56,161 nucleotides of DNA from positions 1-56,161 of the forward strand of contig JAFTNW010000033.1 of NCBI GenBank assembly GCA_017451695.1, written 5' to 3'. This DNA is from Bacteroidaceae bacterium. GTDB taxonomy: Bacteria > Bacteroidota > Bacteroidia > Bacteroidales > Bacteroidaceae. The notes below the pieces were generated by a model. That model saw nothing but the letters and a program-made list of their open reading frames with translations. It ran no database searches and had not been told where the DNA came from. This document shows positions 17,948-26,230 of this stretch, piece after piece (position 1 is the first letter of the stretch; every line of letters begins with the position of its first letter). The position numbers and the translations under genes are program-made.

Positions 17948-18544
17948 TTATTTAATGCTGTCGATAAGGAACGACAGATTGGATGTAAACAATTTCACTG
18001 ATATCGCAAGCAAAATTATTCCGAAGAACTTGCGAGTGAAATATACACCACCCTTGCCAAGAATACGGCTTATGCGCTTTGTTGCATTTAACATTATATA
18101 AACCACCAAAGCATTTACCAGCAGACCTGCGAGAATATTAATCGACGAATATTCGGCCTTCAACGATAGGAGCGTGGTAAACGAACCCGCACCTGCAAGC
18201 AATGGGAAAACCAACGGTACATACGTGGCATCGTTACCGGCCACGGAGGTATCCTTGAAAATCTCAATATCGAGCACCATTTCAAGTGCCATCAAAAAGA
18301 TAACCAATGCACCCGCCACGGCAAACGAGTTTATATCCACGCCGAAAAGCCCCAAGAGAAAATCGCCCATAAAGAAGAATACGAGCATCAACCCAAAGGC
18401 ATAAAGCGTAGCTTTCCATGCGTTTATGGTTTTTCCCCTGTCGCGCAGGCTCATAACCATAGGCATGATACCAATAGGGTCAATCACAGCAAACAACACT
18501 ATGAACGCGCTTAGAAACTCAACCCAACTGAATGACAACAGCAT
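17948..18544 (-). CDS. MarC-family integral membrane protein
   Basis: A 198-residue protein with six predicted helices, spaced in two groups of three. IDPIGIMPMVMSL (about 22-34) is the MarC/UPF0056 signature. Despite the name, the family is not shown to give multiple antibiotic resistance; function is unknown. It stands as a single minus-strand gene between apbE and rpsA. Confidence 0.9.
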   Translation of the reverse strand: MLLSFSWVEFLSAFIVLFAVIDPIGIMPMVMSLRDRGKTINAWKATLYAFGLMLVFFFMGDFLLGLFGVDINSFAVAGALVIFLMALEMVLDIEIFKDTSVAGNDATYVPLVFPLLAGAGSFTTLLSLKAEYSSINILAGLLVNALVVYIMLNATKRISRILGKGGVYFTRKFFGIILLAISVKLFTSNLSFLIDSIK

Positions 18545-18748
18545 AATTTTCCTTTATTTATCAAATTAACCTTTTCAAATTACACAAACCCCTCATGTGC
18601 TATGCACAACAAGGTTTAGCGCAAATTTATACATAAATATCTTTACAAAAAAAGAAAGCAGAAATTATTTATCTTTTTTAGAATATTTTTTTCTCAGCCG
18701 CATTATAAAATAATAACAAAAAATCGCGGTTATTTGCAATAAAAGTAG

Positions 18749-18756
18749 TACCTTTG
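18749..18756 (+). promoter_or_regulatory. -7 element of rpsA
   Basis: TACCTTTG about 50 bp upstream of the rpsA start. No TTTG lies at the usual 19-21 bp spacing, so only the -7 half is called. Confidence 0.65.
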
Positions 18757-18806
18757 CGCCCGAATTCTATCAACATAATGTCTAACTCATTAAAGAAAAA
18801 CAAATT

Positions 18807-20606
18807 ATGAGCACAGAAATTCTAACCGGTACTCCCGATTTCAACTGGGAGTCTTATGAAAAAGGAGAGAACATCTCAGGTCTCTCACACGAGCAGTTGG
18901 AGCAGGCCTACAATGGCACTCTCAACAAAGTATCAAGCAGCGAGGTAGTTAATGGTACAGTAATCGGCATCAACAAACGCGAGGTTATTGTTGACATCAA
19001 CTACAAGCAGGACGCTATTATCCCCATCAGCGAGTTCCGCTACAACCCCGATTTGAAGGTGGGCGACCAGGTTGAGGTTTACATTGAGAACCTCGAGGAC
19101 AAGAAAGGCCAGCTTAACCTTTCACACAAGAAAGCTCGCGCAAGCCGTTCTTGGGAGCTTGTAAACAAAGCTATGGAAGAGCAGGCTGTTGTTAAGGGTT
19201 ACATCAAGTGCCGCACAAAGGGTGGTATGATTGTAGATGTATTCGGTATCGAGGCATTCTTGCCCGGTTCACAGATTGACGTTAAGCCCATCCGCGACTA
19301 CGATGCATACGTTGGTCAGACCGAAGATTTCAAAATTGTTAAGATTAACCAGGAATTCAAGAACGTTGTTGTATCTCACAAAGCTCTTATCGAGGCTGAG
19401 CTCGAGGAGCAGAAGAAGAAGATCATCAGCACATTGGAGAAGGGCCAGGTACTCGAGGGTACTGTTAAGAACATCACATCTTACGGTGTATTCATCGACC
19501 TCGGTGGCGTTGACGGTCTTATCCACATCACAGACCTCTCTTGGGGCCGCGTGAACGAGCCTACCGACATTGTATCTCTCGACCAGAAGATCAATGTTGT
19601 TATCCTCGACTTCGACGACGAGAAAAAGCGTATCGCTCTCGGCTTGAAGCAGCTCACTCCCCATCCTTGGGACGCTATCGACCCCAACTTGAAGGTAGGC
19701 GATATCGTTAAGGGTAAAGTTGTTGTTATGGCCGACTACGGCGCATTCATTGAGATTGCTCCCGGTGTTGAGGGCTTGATCCACGTTTCAGAGATGTCTT
19801 GGAACCAGCACTTGCGTTCAGCTCAGGACTTTATGAAGGTGGGCGAGGAGATCGAGGCTGTTGTATTGACACTCGACCGCGACGAGCGCAAGATGTCTCT
19901 CGGTATCAAGCAGCTCAAAGAGGATCCCTGGACAAACATCGACGAGAAATATCCCGTTGGTTCAAAACACACTGCAAAAGTGCGTAACTTCACTAACTTC
20001 GGTATCTTCGTTGAGATTGAGGAGGGCGTAGATGGCCTTATCCACATCAGCGACCTCTCTTGGACCAAGAAGGTAAAACACCCCTCTGAGTTCACACAGA
20101 TTGGTGAGACCATCGAGGTACAGGTACTTGAGATAGACAAAGAGAACCGTCGTTTGAGCCTTGGCCACAAGCAGCTTTCTGAGAATCCTTGGGATGTATT
20201 TGAGACAATGTTCACTGTTGGCTCAATCCACGAGGGTGTTATCACAGAGCTCATCGACAAGGGTGCAGTTGTTTCTCTCCCCGAGGGTGCAGAGGGCTTT
20301 GCTACTCCCAAACACCTTGTAAAAGAGGACGGCACACAGGCTCAGGCTAACGAGACACTCGAGTTCAAAGTAATTGAGTTCAACAAGGAGGCCAAGAGAA
20401 TATTCCTCTCACACAGCCGTATCTTCGAGGATGCAGCAAAAGAGGAGGAGAAGGCAGAGAAGAAGGCTGCTGCAGCAGCTCGCAAGAGCAAGAAGGCTGC
20501 CGAGGAGGCTGCTCCCGCTATTCAGAACCAGGCCGCATCTACCACACTTGGTGACATCGATGCACTCGCTGCTTTGAAGAGCAAATTGGAGGGTAACGCC
20601 GAGTAA
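18807..20606 (+). CDS. rpsA: 30S ribosomal protein S1
   Basis: A 599-residue S1 with six OB-fold S1 repeats (about 50-120, 135-200, 215-285, 300-372, 387-457, 473-540). The repeats show the usual G-V/T-V-x-x-I-x-x-x-G-x-x-V/I-x-I and GLIHISDLSW segments. The acidic/Ala-Lys C-terminal tail (about 540-599) is low complexity. S1 helps mRNAs bind the small subunit, important here because Shine-Dalgarno sequences are weak in Bacteroidetes. Codon use is extremely biased. Confidence 0.97.
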   Translation: MSTEILTGTPDFNWESYEKGENISGLSHEQLEQAYNGTLNKVSSSEVVNGTVIGINKREVIVDINYKQDAIIPISEFRYNPDLKVGDQVEVYIENLEDKKGQLNLSHKKARASRSWELVNKAMEEQAVVKGYIKCRTKGGMIVDVFGIEAFLPGSQIDVKPIRDYDAYVGQTEDFKIVKINQEFKNVVVSHKALIEAELEEQKKKIISTLEKGQVLEGTVKNITSYGVFIDLGGVDGLIHITDLSWGRVNEPTDIVSLDQKINVVILDFDDEKKRIALGLKQLTPHPWDAIDPNLKVGDIVKGKVVVMADYGAFIEIAPGVEGLIHVSEMSWNQHLRSAQDFMKVGEEIEAVVLTLDRDERKMSLGIKQLKEDPWTNIDEKYPVGSKHTAKVRNFTNFGIFVEIEEGVDGLIHISDLSWTKKVKHPSEFTQIGETIEVQVLEIDKENRRLSLGHKQLSENPWDVFETMFTVGSIHEGVITELIDKGAVVSLPEGAEGFATPKHLVKEDGTQAQANETLEFKVIEFNKEAKRIFLSHSRIFEDAAKEEEKAEKKAAAAARKSKKAAEEAAPAIQNQAASTTLGDIDALAALKSKLEGNAE

Positions 20607-20629
20607 TCTACGTTAATCCAAATAACTCC

Positions 20630-20665
20630 AAGAATCCGAAGCCACGGCTTCGGATTCTTTTTTTA
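20630..20665 (+). terminator. Terminator of rpsA
   Basis: 14-bp stem (20630-20643 with 20646-20659) followed by a run of seven to eight T residues. Confidence 0.94.
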
Positions 20666-20724
20666 TACTCTTTACCGTATAAAATAAAAAAATAGCTATC
20701 TTCGCACAACAAGATAATGCAGCG

Positions 20725-21639
20725 ATGGATATTTTCGAGGTACACGTTTTAGGGTGCGGTTCGGCACTGCCAACCACACGGCACAACGCCAGCTCGCAGG
20801 TTGTGAGAGTGGGCAATAAACTATATATGATAGACTGCGGCGAGGGCACACAACTGCAACTGCGTCGCTCACACATACATTTTGCATTCATAAACACCAT
20901 ATTCATATCGCATCTGCACGGCGACCACTGTTTCGGGCTCATAGGCATGATATCAAGTTTCGGGATGCTCGGGCGCACCGCCCCACTCCACATATATGCC
21001 GATGCCATGCTGCGCAAGCTCATGCAGCCACAGCTCGATTTCTTTTGCAAGGAGCTTAAATATCAAGTGATATTCCACGACATCGATGCCACAAAGCACG
21101 AACAGATATACGAAGACGGCCTCATAACCGTGCACACACTGCCCCAAAAACATCGCATCCCCTGTTGCGGCTTTCTCTTTAAGGAAAAGCCCAAGAAAAG
21201 GCATATAAGGCGCGATATGATTGATGCGTACGGCATACCCGAATACTACCGCAACGCCATAAAGAACGGAGAGGACTACACCACACCCGAAGGCGAAGTA
21301 ATACCTAACGCACGGCTCACAACCGATGCCGACCCCTCGCGCAGCTACGCCTACTGCTCCGACACGCTCCCCTGCCCCGGAAATATCCCACACATTGCAG
21401 GTGCCGACCTACTCTACCACGAAGCCACCTTTGCCAACAGCGAGGCCACACGCGCCGTGGCCACATTCCACTCCACAGCCGAACAGGCAGCAACCATAGC
21501 CAAAGAGGCAAGGGTAAAAAAGCTCATAATAGGGCACTTCTCTTCGAGATACGAGGATGAGAACATACTGCTTGCCGAGGCCAAAGCCATATTCCCATGC
21601 TGCGAACTTGCCGCAGAAGGAAAAGAGGTGAAAATATAA
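20725..21639 (+). CDS. rnz: Ribonuclease Z
   Basis: Trims the 3' end of tRNA precursors. The short-form 304-residue metallo-beta-lactamase enzyme starts FEVHVLGCGSALPTTRHNASSQVV and has the zinc box HLHGDHCFGL (about 62-71), the AYCSDT segment (about 210) and a late His in TAEQAATIAKEA...LIIGHFSSRY. There is a TATCTTCG -7-like box at 20697-20704. Length is normal. Confidence 0.96.
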   Translation: MDIFEVHVLGCGSALPTTRHNASSQVVRVGNKLYMIDCGEGTQLQLRRSHIHFAFINTIFISHLHGDHCFGLIGMISSFGMLGRTAPLHIYADAMLRKLMQPQLDFFCKELKYQVIFHDIDATKHEQIYEDGLITVHTLPQKHRIPCCGFLFKEKPKKRHIRRDMIDAYGIPEYYRNAIKNGEDYTTPEGEVIPNARLTTDADPSRSYAYCSDTLPCPGNIPHIAGADLLYHEATFANSEATRAVATFHSTAEQAATIAKEARVKKLIIGHFSSRYEDENILLAEAKAIFPCCELAAEGKEVKI

Positions 21640-21774
21640 CAGCTCCATAACAAAAAAAACAGGGGGCCGAATTAAACCATCGGCCTCACCGGATGTCTAA
21701 ATAGAGTGGACAGGAACAGCACTCGTCGATGATAGCTTTGCCATTCCAAACAACGCATTGATTCAGCACAACAA

Positions 21775-22335
21775 ATGAGCGAAAAAAGCAGCACCATGAA
21801 CGACAACGAAATAGTTGCCCTGCTTGCCGACAAGGCAACGCGGGAGGCTGCTTTTTCATCAATAATAAAACAATACAGCCAACCACTCTATTGGCACATA
21901 CGGCGCATGGTGCTGTCGCACGACGATGCCAACGACCTGCTGCAAAACACATTCCTCAAAGCATGGAGCAACATCGATAAATTCCGCGGAGAATCACAAA
22001 TATCCACATGGATCCACCGCATAGCGGTAAACGAAACACTCACATTCCTTGGCAAGAACAAAGGCGAGATAGTATCGATAGACACACCCGAAGGCGAGAT
22101 TGCAAACAGGCTCGAAAGCGACACATATTTTTGCGGCGACCGAGCCGATGCACTCTTCAACGAAGCAATAAGCCGCCTGCCCGAAAAGCAACGCCTTGTA
22201 TTCACAATGAAATATTTCCGGGAAATGAAGTACGAGGAGATATCGCAAATTCTTGACACCAGCGTGGGAGCATTGAAAGCATCATATCACCTTGCGGTAA
22301 AAAAAATAGAAAAATATTTAGAGGAACAAGATTAA
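21775..22335 (+). CDS. ECF-type RNA polymerase sigma factor
   Basis: A 186-residue sigma-70 family factor with only regions 2 and 4. Region 2 (about 22-90) includes DDANDLLQNTFLKAWSNIDKF and STWIHRIAVNETL; region 4 (about 128-180) includes LPEKQRLVFTMKYFREMKYEEISQIL. A second ATG at codon 8 (MNDNEIV) is an alternative start. It is followed by a single-helix membrane protein and an exported Spy/CpxP-like protein, so it probably governs an envelope-stress response with its own anti-sigma factor. Confidence 0.93.
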   Translation: MSEKSSTMNDNEIVALLADKATREAAFSSIIKQYSQPLYWHIRRMVLSHDDANDLLQNTFLKAWSNIDKFRGESQISTWIHRIAVNETLTFLGKNKGEIVSIDTPEGEIANRLESDTYFCGDRADALFNEAISRLPEKQRLVFTMKYFREMKYEEISQILDTSVGALKASYHLAVKKIEKYLEEQD

Positions 22336-22379
22336 ACCTTTTGCAAGATAGCAAATCTAATAAACGAAAGGGTAAAATT

Positions 22380-22724
22380 ATGAATATAGAGGATTTTAAG
22401 AAAAAAGAGCCGTTCACCATTCCCGAGAACTACTTTGAACAGTTTGCCGACAACATGATGAACATGTTGCCCAAGGAGCAGGTGAAAGAGCAGAAGAAGC
22501 ACCGCACCATAGCCCTGCCCCGCATTGCCCGCTACATCAGCTATGCAGCAATGCTCATAATGATGTTTGCCATAGGATACACCCTATACAACACCAACAA
22601 AACAACACAGAACATAACGGCCGAGGAGCATTACGAAGGAGAGTATATTGATGAAATACTAAACAACTACCCCATTGATGACTACACCTTCTATTGCTAC
22701 CTCACCGGTAACGACATAAACTAA
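22380..22724 (+). CDS. Single-pass membrane protein, candidate anti-sigma factor
   Basis: A 114-residue protein: a cytoplasmic N-terminal part (about 1-50) rich in charged residues (IEDFKKKEPFTIPENYFEQFADNM), one membrane helix (about 58-77) and a short acidic C-terminal part outside. I do not recognise a domain. Size, topology and position 44 bp after an ECF sigma gene suggest an anti-sigma factor; this rests on context only. The ATG at 22380 is preferred to an upstream one inside a Lys/Arg-rich leader. Confidence 0.65.
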   Translation: MNIEDFKKKEPFTIPENYFEQFADNMMNMLPKEQVKEQKKHRTIALPRIARYISYAAMLIMMFAIGYTLYNTNKTTQNITAEEHYEGEYIDEILNNYPIDDYTFYCYLTGNDIN

Positions 22725-22741
22725 GGTTATTCACAGGAACA

Positions 22742-22826
22742 TGTCCCAAACGAATGTAAGGAATACAAAGATATTTTTATAGAGATTTCTCCTCCTTTCA
22801 GTCGTCAGAATGACAAAATAATGCAG
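22742..22826 (+). repeat. Intergenic repeat, copy 1 (diverged)
   Basis: Aligns with the segment at 48428-48512: both start TGTC, share AACG-A-TG-A-GAAT near the left, and end TCAGAATGACA followed by AAT/ATATG-ATGCAGTA. The spans are 74 and 73 bp to the end of TCAGAATGACA. The left arm has decayed here, so the inverted repeat is lost. Such elements often occur in many copies in Bacteroidales genomes. Confidence 0.6.
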
Positions 22827-22860
22827 TAACCGATAAACACCATAAATAAAAACAACGAAT

Positions 22861-23364
22861 ATGAAAAGAGCAATCATAACCCTGTCGCTTATAATGGTTA
22901 CCATATTAGCGACCCATGCACAAGAGAAACAGGGCCAGCAAGGTGGCCGCCGCCGTTTCTCGCCCGAGCAGTTCCAAGCCAAGCAACGCAGCTACATAGT
23001 GGAGAAAGCCAAACTCACACAAGAGGAGGCCGATGCCTTCTTCCCACTCTTCTTCGAACTGCAAAAAGAGAAATTCCGCATAGAGCGCGAGGCACGCAGT
23101 AAAGTGATAAAAGAACGTGGCCAGCGACTCACCGACGAGCAGTGCAAGGAACTTTTGATGAACAACGCCGATGCCCGCATAAAGATAGCCGAGCTGGAAA
23201 AAGAATACATAACCAAATACTTGAAAGCAGTATCGGCAAAAAAACTGCTCGACATACAACGTGCCGAGCGCAGTTTCCAAAACCACATGTTAAAAAGCCT
23301 GTCGCGCGACAACGCACGCAAAGCACCCAAGAAAGAGCGCACAAGGCTGCATTTAGACGATTAA
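22861..23364 (+). CDS. Exported Spy/CpxP-like helical protein
   Basis: A 167-residue protein with a signal peptide (about 1-20, THAQ). The mature part is almost wholly helical and highly charged, with LTQEEADAFFPLFFELQKEKF (about 50-70) resembling the LTxxQ region of Spy/CpxP periplasmic chaperones and heavy-metal sensors. The C-terminus is basic. The context with an ECF sigma factor and a membrane protein fits an envelope-stress operon in which this protein is effector or sensor. The family call is moderate. Confidence 0.7.
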   Translation: MKRAIITLSLIMVTILATHAQEKQGQQGGRRRFSPEQFQAKQRSYIVEKAKLTQEEADAFFPLFFELQKEKFRIEREARSKVIKERGQRLTDEQCKELLMNNADARIKIAELEKEYITKYLKAVSAKKLLDIQRAERSFQNHMLKSLSRDNARKAPKKERTRLHLDD

Positions 23365-23443
23365 CGGCACAAAGCCGCACAAATATAACCCACCATTGAG
23401 TGTAAACAACTCAATAACTTGTTTTTCATAGATTTTAATGGTC

Positions 23444-23491
23444 GCAAAGGCGAAGGGTAGCTGAATTAGTTCAGCACTCCTTCGCCTTTGC
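23444..23491. terminator. Two-tier hairpin downstream of the Spy-like gene
   Basis: Outer 13-bp stem (23444-23456 with 23479-23491) and inner 5-bp stem (23461-23465 with 23470-23474). There is no T-run. Both outer arms resemble the 3' end of mazG (30794-30813); see the direct repeat features. Confidence 0.55.
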
Positions 23492-23497
23492 TTCGTT
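23478..23497 (+). repeat. 20-bp direct repeat, left copy (possible att-like site)
   Basis: TCCTTCGCCTTTGCTTCGTT, identical to 30794-30813. It brackets the accessory block. The right copy lies within the last codons of mazG. Confidence 0.7.
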
Positions 23498-23517
23498 GGT
23501 GTGTGTTTGGGTAAATG

Positions 23518-23994
23518 TCAAATCCCCGAAAATGGCAATATATTACCATTGTCGTCATAAGAAGAGTGATAGAGAGTTACCGCTCCATTAATTTTATACA
23601 ATGTATCGCCATACCCCTGCAAAATTAAATCATTAAAACCAACAGTCAGGCTTGCAGCCTGCTTATCTATTATAAGAAGACTTCCACCCACAGCTGTATA
23701 ATCAGAATATGCGCTCACATAAAATTCATTTGCACCAAGTTTATCACCAATATTCAGTTCTGCAATATTGGTATGTGGGAGAATCAATGTTAGATCAGCA
23801 TAATAAGCAAGATACATTTCCAGATATATTCCTCTTGAAGAGGGCGAAACAAAACCTTCAACCTCACATGCTTCTCCATTTACAATCAACGCACCGGCAG
23901 TGCTACCATTCTCATCATCACTACTACAAGATACCAAACTGAATGCAAAAACTGCAAACAAAAACATTGCTAAAAATTTACTAATTGTTTTCAT
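23518..23994 (-). CDS. Small lipoprotein of unknown function
   Basis: A 158-residue predicted lipoprotein: signal peptide with lipobox LVSC at about residues 20-23 and an SSDDE spacer that in Bacteroidales can direct lipoproteins to the surface. The remainder is a compact beta-rich domain with alternating strands (LEMYLAYYADLTLIL, SLLIIDKQAASLTVGF, INGAVTLYHSS). I do not recognise the family. It lies at the left end of the accessory block, on the same strand as the AAA+ operon but separated from it by about 100 bp. Confidence 0.75.
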   Translation of the reverse strand: MKTISKFLAMFLFAVFAFSLVSCSSDDENGSTAGALIVNGEACEVEGFVSPSSRGIYLEMYLAYYADLTLILPHTNIAELNIGDKLGANEFYVSAYSDYTAVGGSLLIIDKQAASLTVGFNDLILQGYGDTLYKINGAVTLYHSSYDDNGNILPFSGI

Positions 23995-24091
23995 AATTGC
24001 TTTTTATTAATAATAAATTCTTTTCAATATATGTTTTTTCAATATTATTTCACACTATATATCATTGAGATATACATATTGGGTAAATGCG

Positions 24092-25711
24092 CTAAAAATC
24101 AATTCTTCTACCCCCTAAAAAAGATTCGTTTCCTGTAGGATGAGATGCACTATCAACAGAAGCACTAACAGCATTTTGGTTTGCCCATTGACGAAGTTTT
24201 ATAAACTCATCCTTTCTCATTTGCCCCATTGGAACAAGACGATTGATCGTTGTTTCAAAATCTCCCATCTGCAAATCAGCTTCGGAGCTCCCATTAATTT
24301 TTCTTGAAAATGCTTCAATTAGAGAATCACTAACCCAAGCCTCCAATTCTGCACCTGCAAGAACTACATCTTTACCGAATTTATCCTCTCCGCTTAACTT
24401 TGCCAATTTGTTTAAATCAAAATTATCCAGATTCCGCTTTAATTTACTGATATGAATCTCTAATATTTTCTTTCTCTCTTCAAAGGAAGGAAAGTCAACA
24501 AAGAAAATTTCATCAAAACGACCTTTTCTCAATAATTCTGGTGGAAGTCCATTAATATTATTTGCTGTTGCAAATACAAATACAGGGGAAGTTTTTTCTT
24601 GCATCCAAGTAAGCAGTGTTCCAAACACACGCGTCGAAGTTCCTCCATCGCCTCCATTTCCACCGGCACCAGAAAGCCCTTTCTCTATTTCATCAATCCA
24701 TAATATGCTTGGTGATATCGCTTCTGCAGTTTTTAGAGCTAACCGCATATTGGATTCAGAAGATCCCACAATCCCTTGGAATATTTTCCCCATATCCAAA
24801 CGCAATAGCGGCATATTCCATGCAGAAGCTACACACTTGGCAGTTAAAGATTTACCACAACCAGGCACACCCGTTAACAACAATCCTTTAGGAGCACGCA
24901 CGCCAAACTTTTTGGCTTCGGGGCGAAAACAATGACTTCGCAATTCCAACCATTTTTTTAAAGTGTTTAATCCTCCTACTGAGCTCAAGTCTAAATTTGA
25001 ATCTACAAATTCAAGGATTCCCGTTTTGCGCACTATTTGTTTCTTTTCTTCAAGTAAATCTTTTAAATCATTTTTATCTAAGCAATGGTCAGAAACTAAA
25101 GCTTTTGCCAGGCAGTTTTCTATTTCCAATGTTGTCAAGCCGATTGCTGCATCTACAAATTTTTCTAACAGGTTTTCGTCTACATCAACTTTTACATTAG
25201 ATACATTTCGCCAAGAATCAACAAAACTACTAATAATTCTTTTTACCTCTGTTCTATTAGGTAAAGGAAAATCAACCAATGTAATTTCTTTTTGTAAATC
25301 ATTATTTATTTCAAAATTTGGGGATATGATAACACAATTACTTCTATATCCTTTATTTCGAATATTAAAAGCAAAATCCTTCAACCGGCGACGATAAATT
25401 GGATTTGAGGAATTAGTAAGATAATTATGCGCATCACAAAAAACAAAAATGTTTTTACTATTTCCTTCCTGTGCTTTTGTTTCACAAAAATCTAAAGCAA
25501 CTTTCAAATCAAAAGTCTTTTCACCGATAACATTACCATTATACATTACCCCTTGCGTGGAATTCCATAAATAGAGATTATGGTTTAATTCTTTTGAAAT
25601 AATCATAAGTTCATTAAGAACTCTTTCTTCTTCGAATGATTCAATTACCAATATGGCATATCTTGCCTTAATATAATCTGCAATACTTTTTCTATATTCC
25701 ATAATATTCAT
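24092..25711 (-). CDS. Ycf46-like AAA+ ATPase with C-terminal GGRRIDF tail
   Basis: A 539-residue protein. The N-terminal half (about 10-235) looks like a degenerate AAA domain, as in Ycf46 proteins (LVIESFEEERVLNEL, NIFVFCDAHNYL, NCVIISPNF). The C-terminal half is an active AAA+ module: GVPGCGKS (281-288), ILWIDE (336-341), sensor ATANN (381-385) and arginine finger region LLRKGRFDE (394-401). The end is a flexible linker closing with GGRRIDF (533-539). Ycf46 is a chloroplast/cyanobacterial protein of poorly known role; bacterial relatives occur with DUF1257. Last gene of the operon; its start overlaps the radical SAM stop by 4 bp. Confidence 0.88.
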   Translation of the reverse strand: MNIMEYRKSIADYIKARYAILVIESFEEERVLNELMIISKELNHNLYLWNSTQGVMYNGNVIGEKTFDLKVALDFCETKAQEGNSKNIFVFCDAHNYLTNSSNPIYRRRLKDFAFNIRNKGYRSNCVIISPNFEINNDLQKEITLVDFPLPNRTEVKRIISSFVDSWRNVSNVKVDVDENLLEKFVDAAIGLTTLEIENCLAKALVSDHCLDKNDLKDLLEEKKQIVRKTGILEFVDSNLDLSSVGGLNTLKKWLELRSHCFRPEAKKFGVRAPKGLLLTGVPGCGKSLTAKCVASAWNMPLLRLDMGKIFQGIVGSSESNMRLALKTAEAISPSILWIDEIEKGLSGAGGNGGDGGTSTRVFGTLLTWMQEKTSPVFVFATANNINGLPPELLRKGRFDEIFFVDFPSFEERKKILEIHISKLKRNLDNFDLNKLAKLSGEDKFGKDVVLAGAELEAWVSDSLIEAFSRKINGSSEADLQMGDFETTINRLVPMGQMRKDEFIKLRQWANQNAVSASVDSASHPTGNESFLGGRRIDF

Positions 25712-26229
25712 TCCTTAAAAATACCTGTTTTTGTAACTTTGTCATTGTCTATAAAATATTCTACCTGAATTTTTGGAAGAAAACTATTTAAATCTATTTT
25801 TCCTGTAATATTCAAAAACCTTTTCCCTAAATATGGATGTTTCAGGTTTTTATTGTACCTGCCAACAATGGCAAGGTCCACAAACTTCAACACTTTGCTT
25901 TTTAATTCGTCAGCTATAATTTCCTCTATTGTATATCCAGAGTATAGGATTTTAGTAAGATTTTTATCAATATTGTTTAGCAATTCAATTAAAGCTTGCG
26001 GATATAGTAAAGGCTCACCACCGGAAATAGTTATACCTTCAATTGCATTGTTTGAGTTTATCTGTTTGACCAAATCAATAACACACATTTCAGTTCTTGT
26101 TACGAATGAATGTGTTTGAGGATTAAAACATCCAACACAACGCAAAGGGCAACCTTGAACCCATATAACCATCCTATTTCCCGGTCCGTTTACTGTTGAA
26201 CAACTAATGTTGTGAATTGGAATCATCAT
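25708..26229 (-). CDS. NrdG-like radical SAM activase
   Basis: A 173-residue small radical SAM protein. GCPLRCVGCFNP carries the CxxxCxxC iron-sulfur triad (C27, C31, C34), preceded by NGPGNRMVIWVQ, and TISGGEPL is the second SAM-binding motif. Size and layout match the activating enzyme of anaerobic ribonucleotide reductase (NrdG), which makes a glycyl radical on NrdD. No nrdD is present anywhere in the window; the gene is instead locked between a Ycf35-like and a Ycf46-like gene. I infer it acts on a system protein, not on NrdD. An in-frame ATG one codon later is an alternative start. Confidence 0.88.
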   Translation of the reverse strand: MMIPIHNISCSTVNGPGNRMVIWVQGCPLRCVGCFNPQTHSFVTRTEMCVIDLVKQINSNNAIEGITISGGEPLLYPQALIELLNNIDKNLTKILYSGYTIEEIIADELKSKVLKFVDLAIVGRYNKNLKHPYLGKRFLNITGKIDLNSFLPKIQVEYFIDNDKVTKTGIFKE

Positions 26230-26230
26230 C

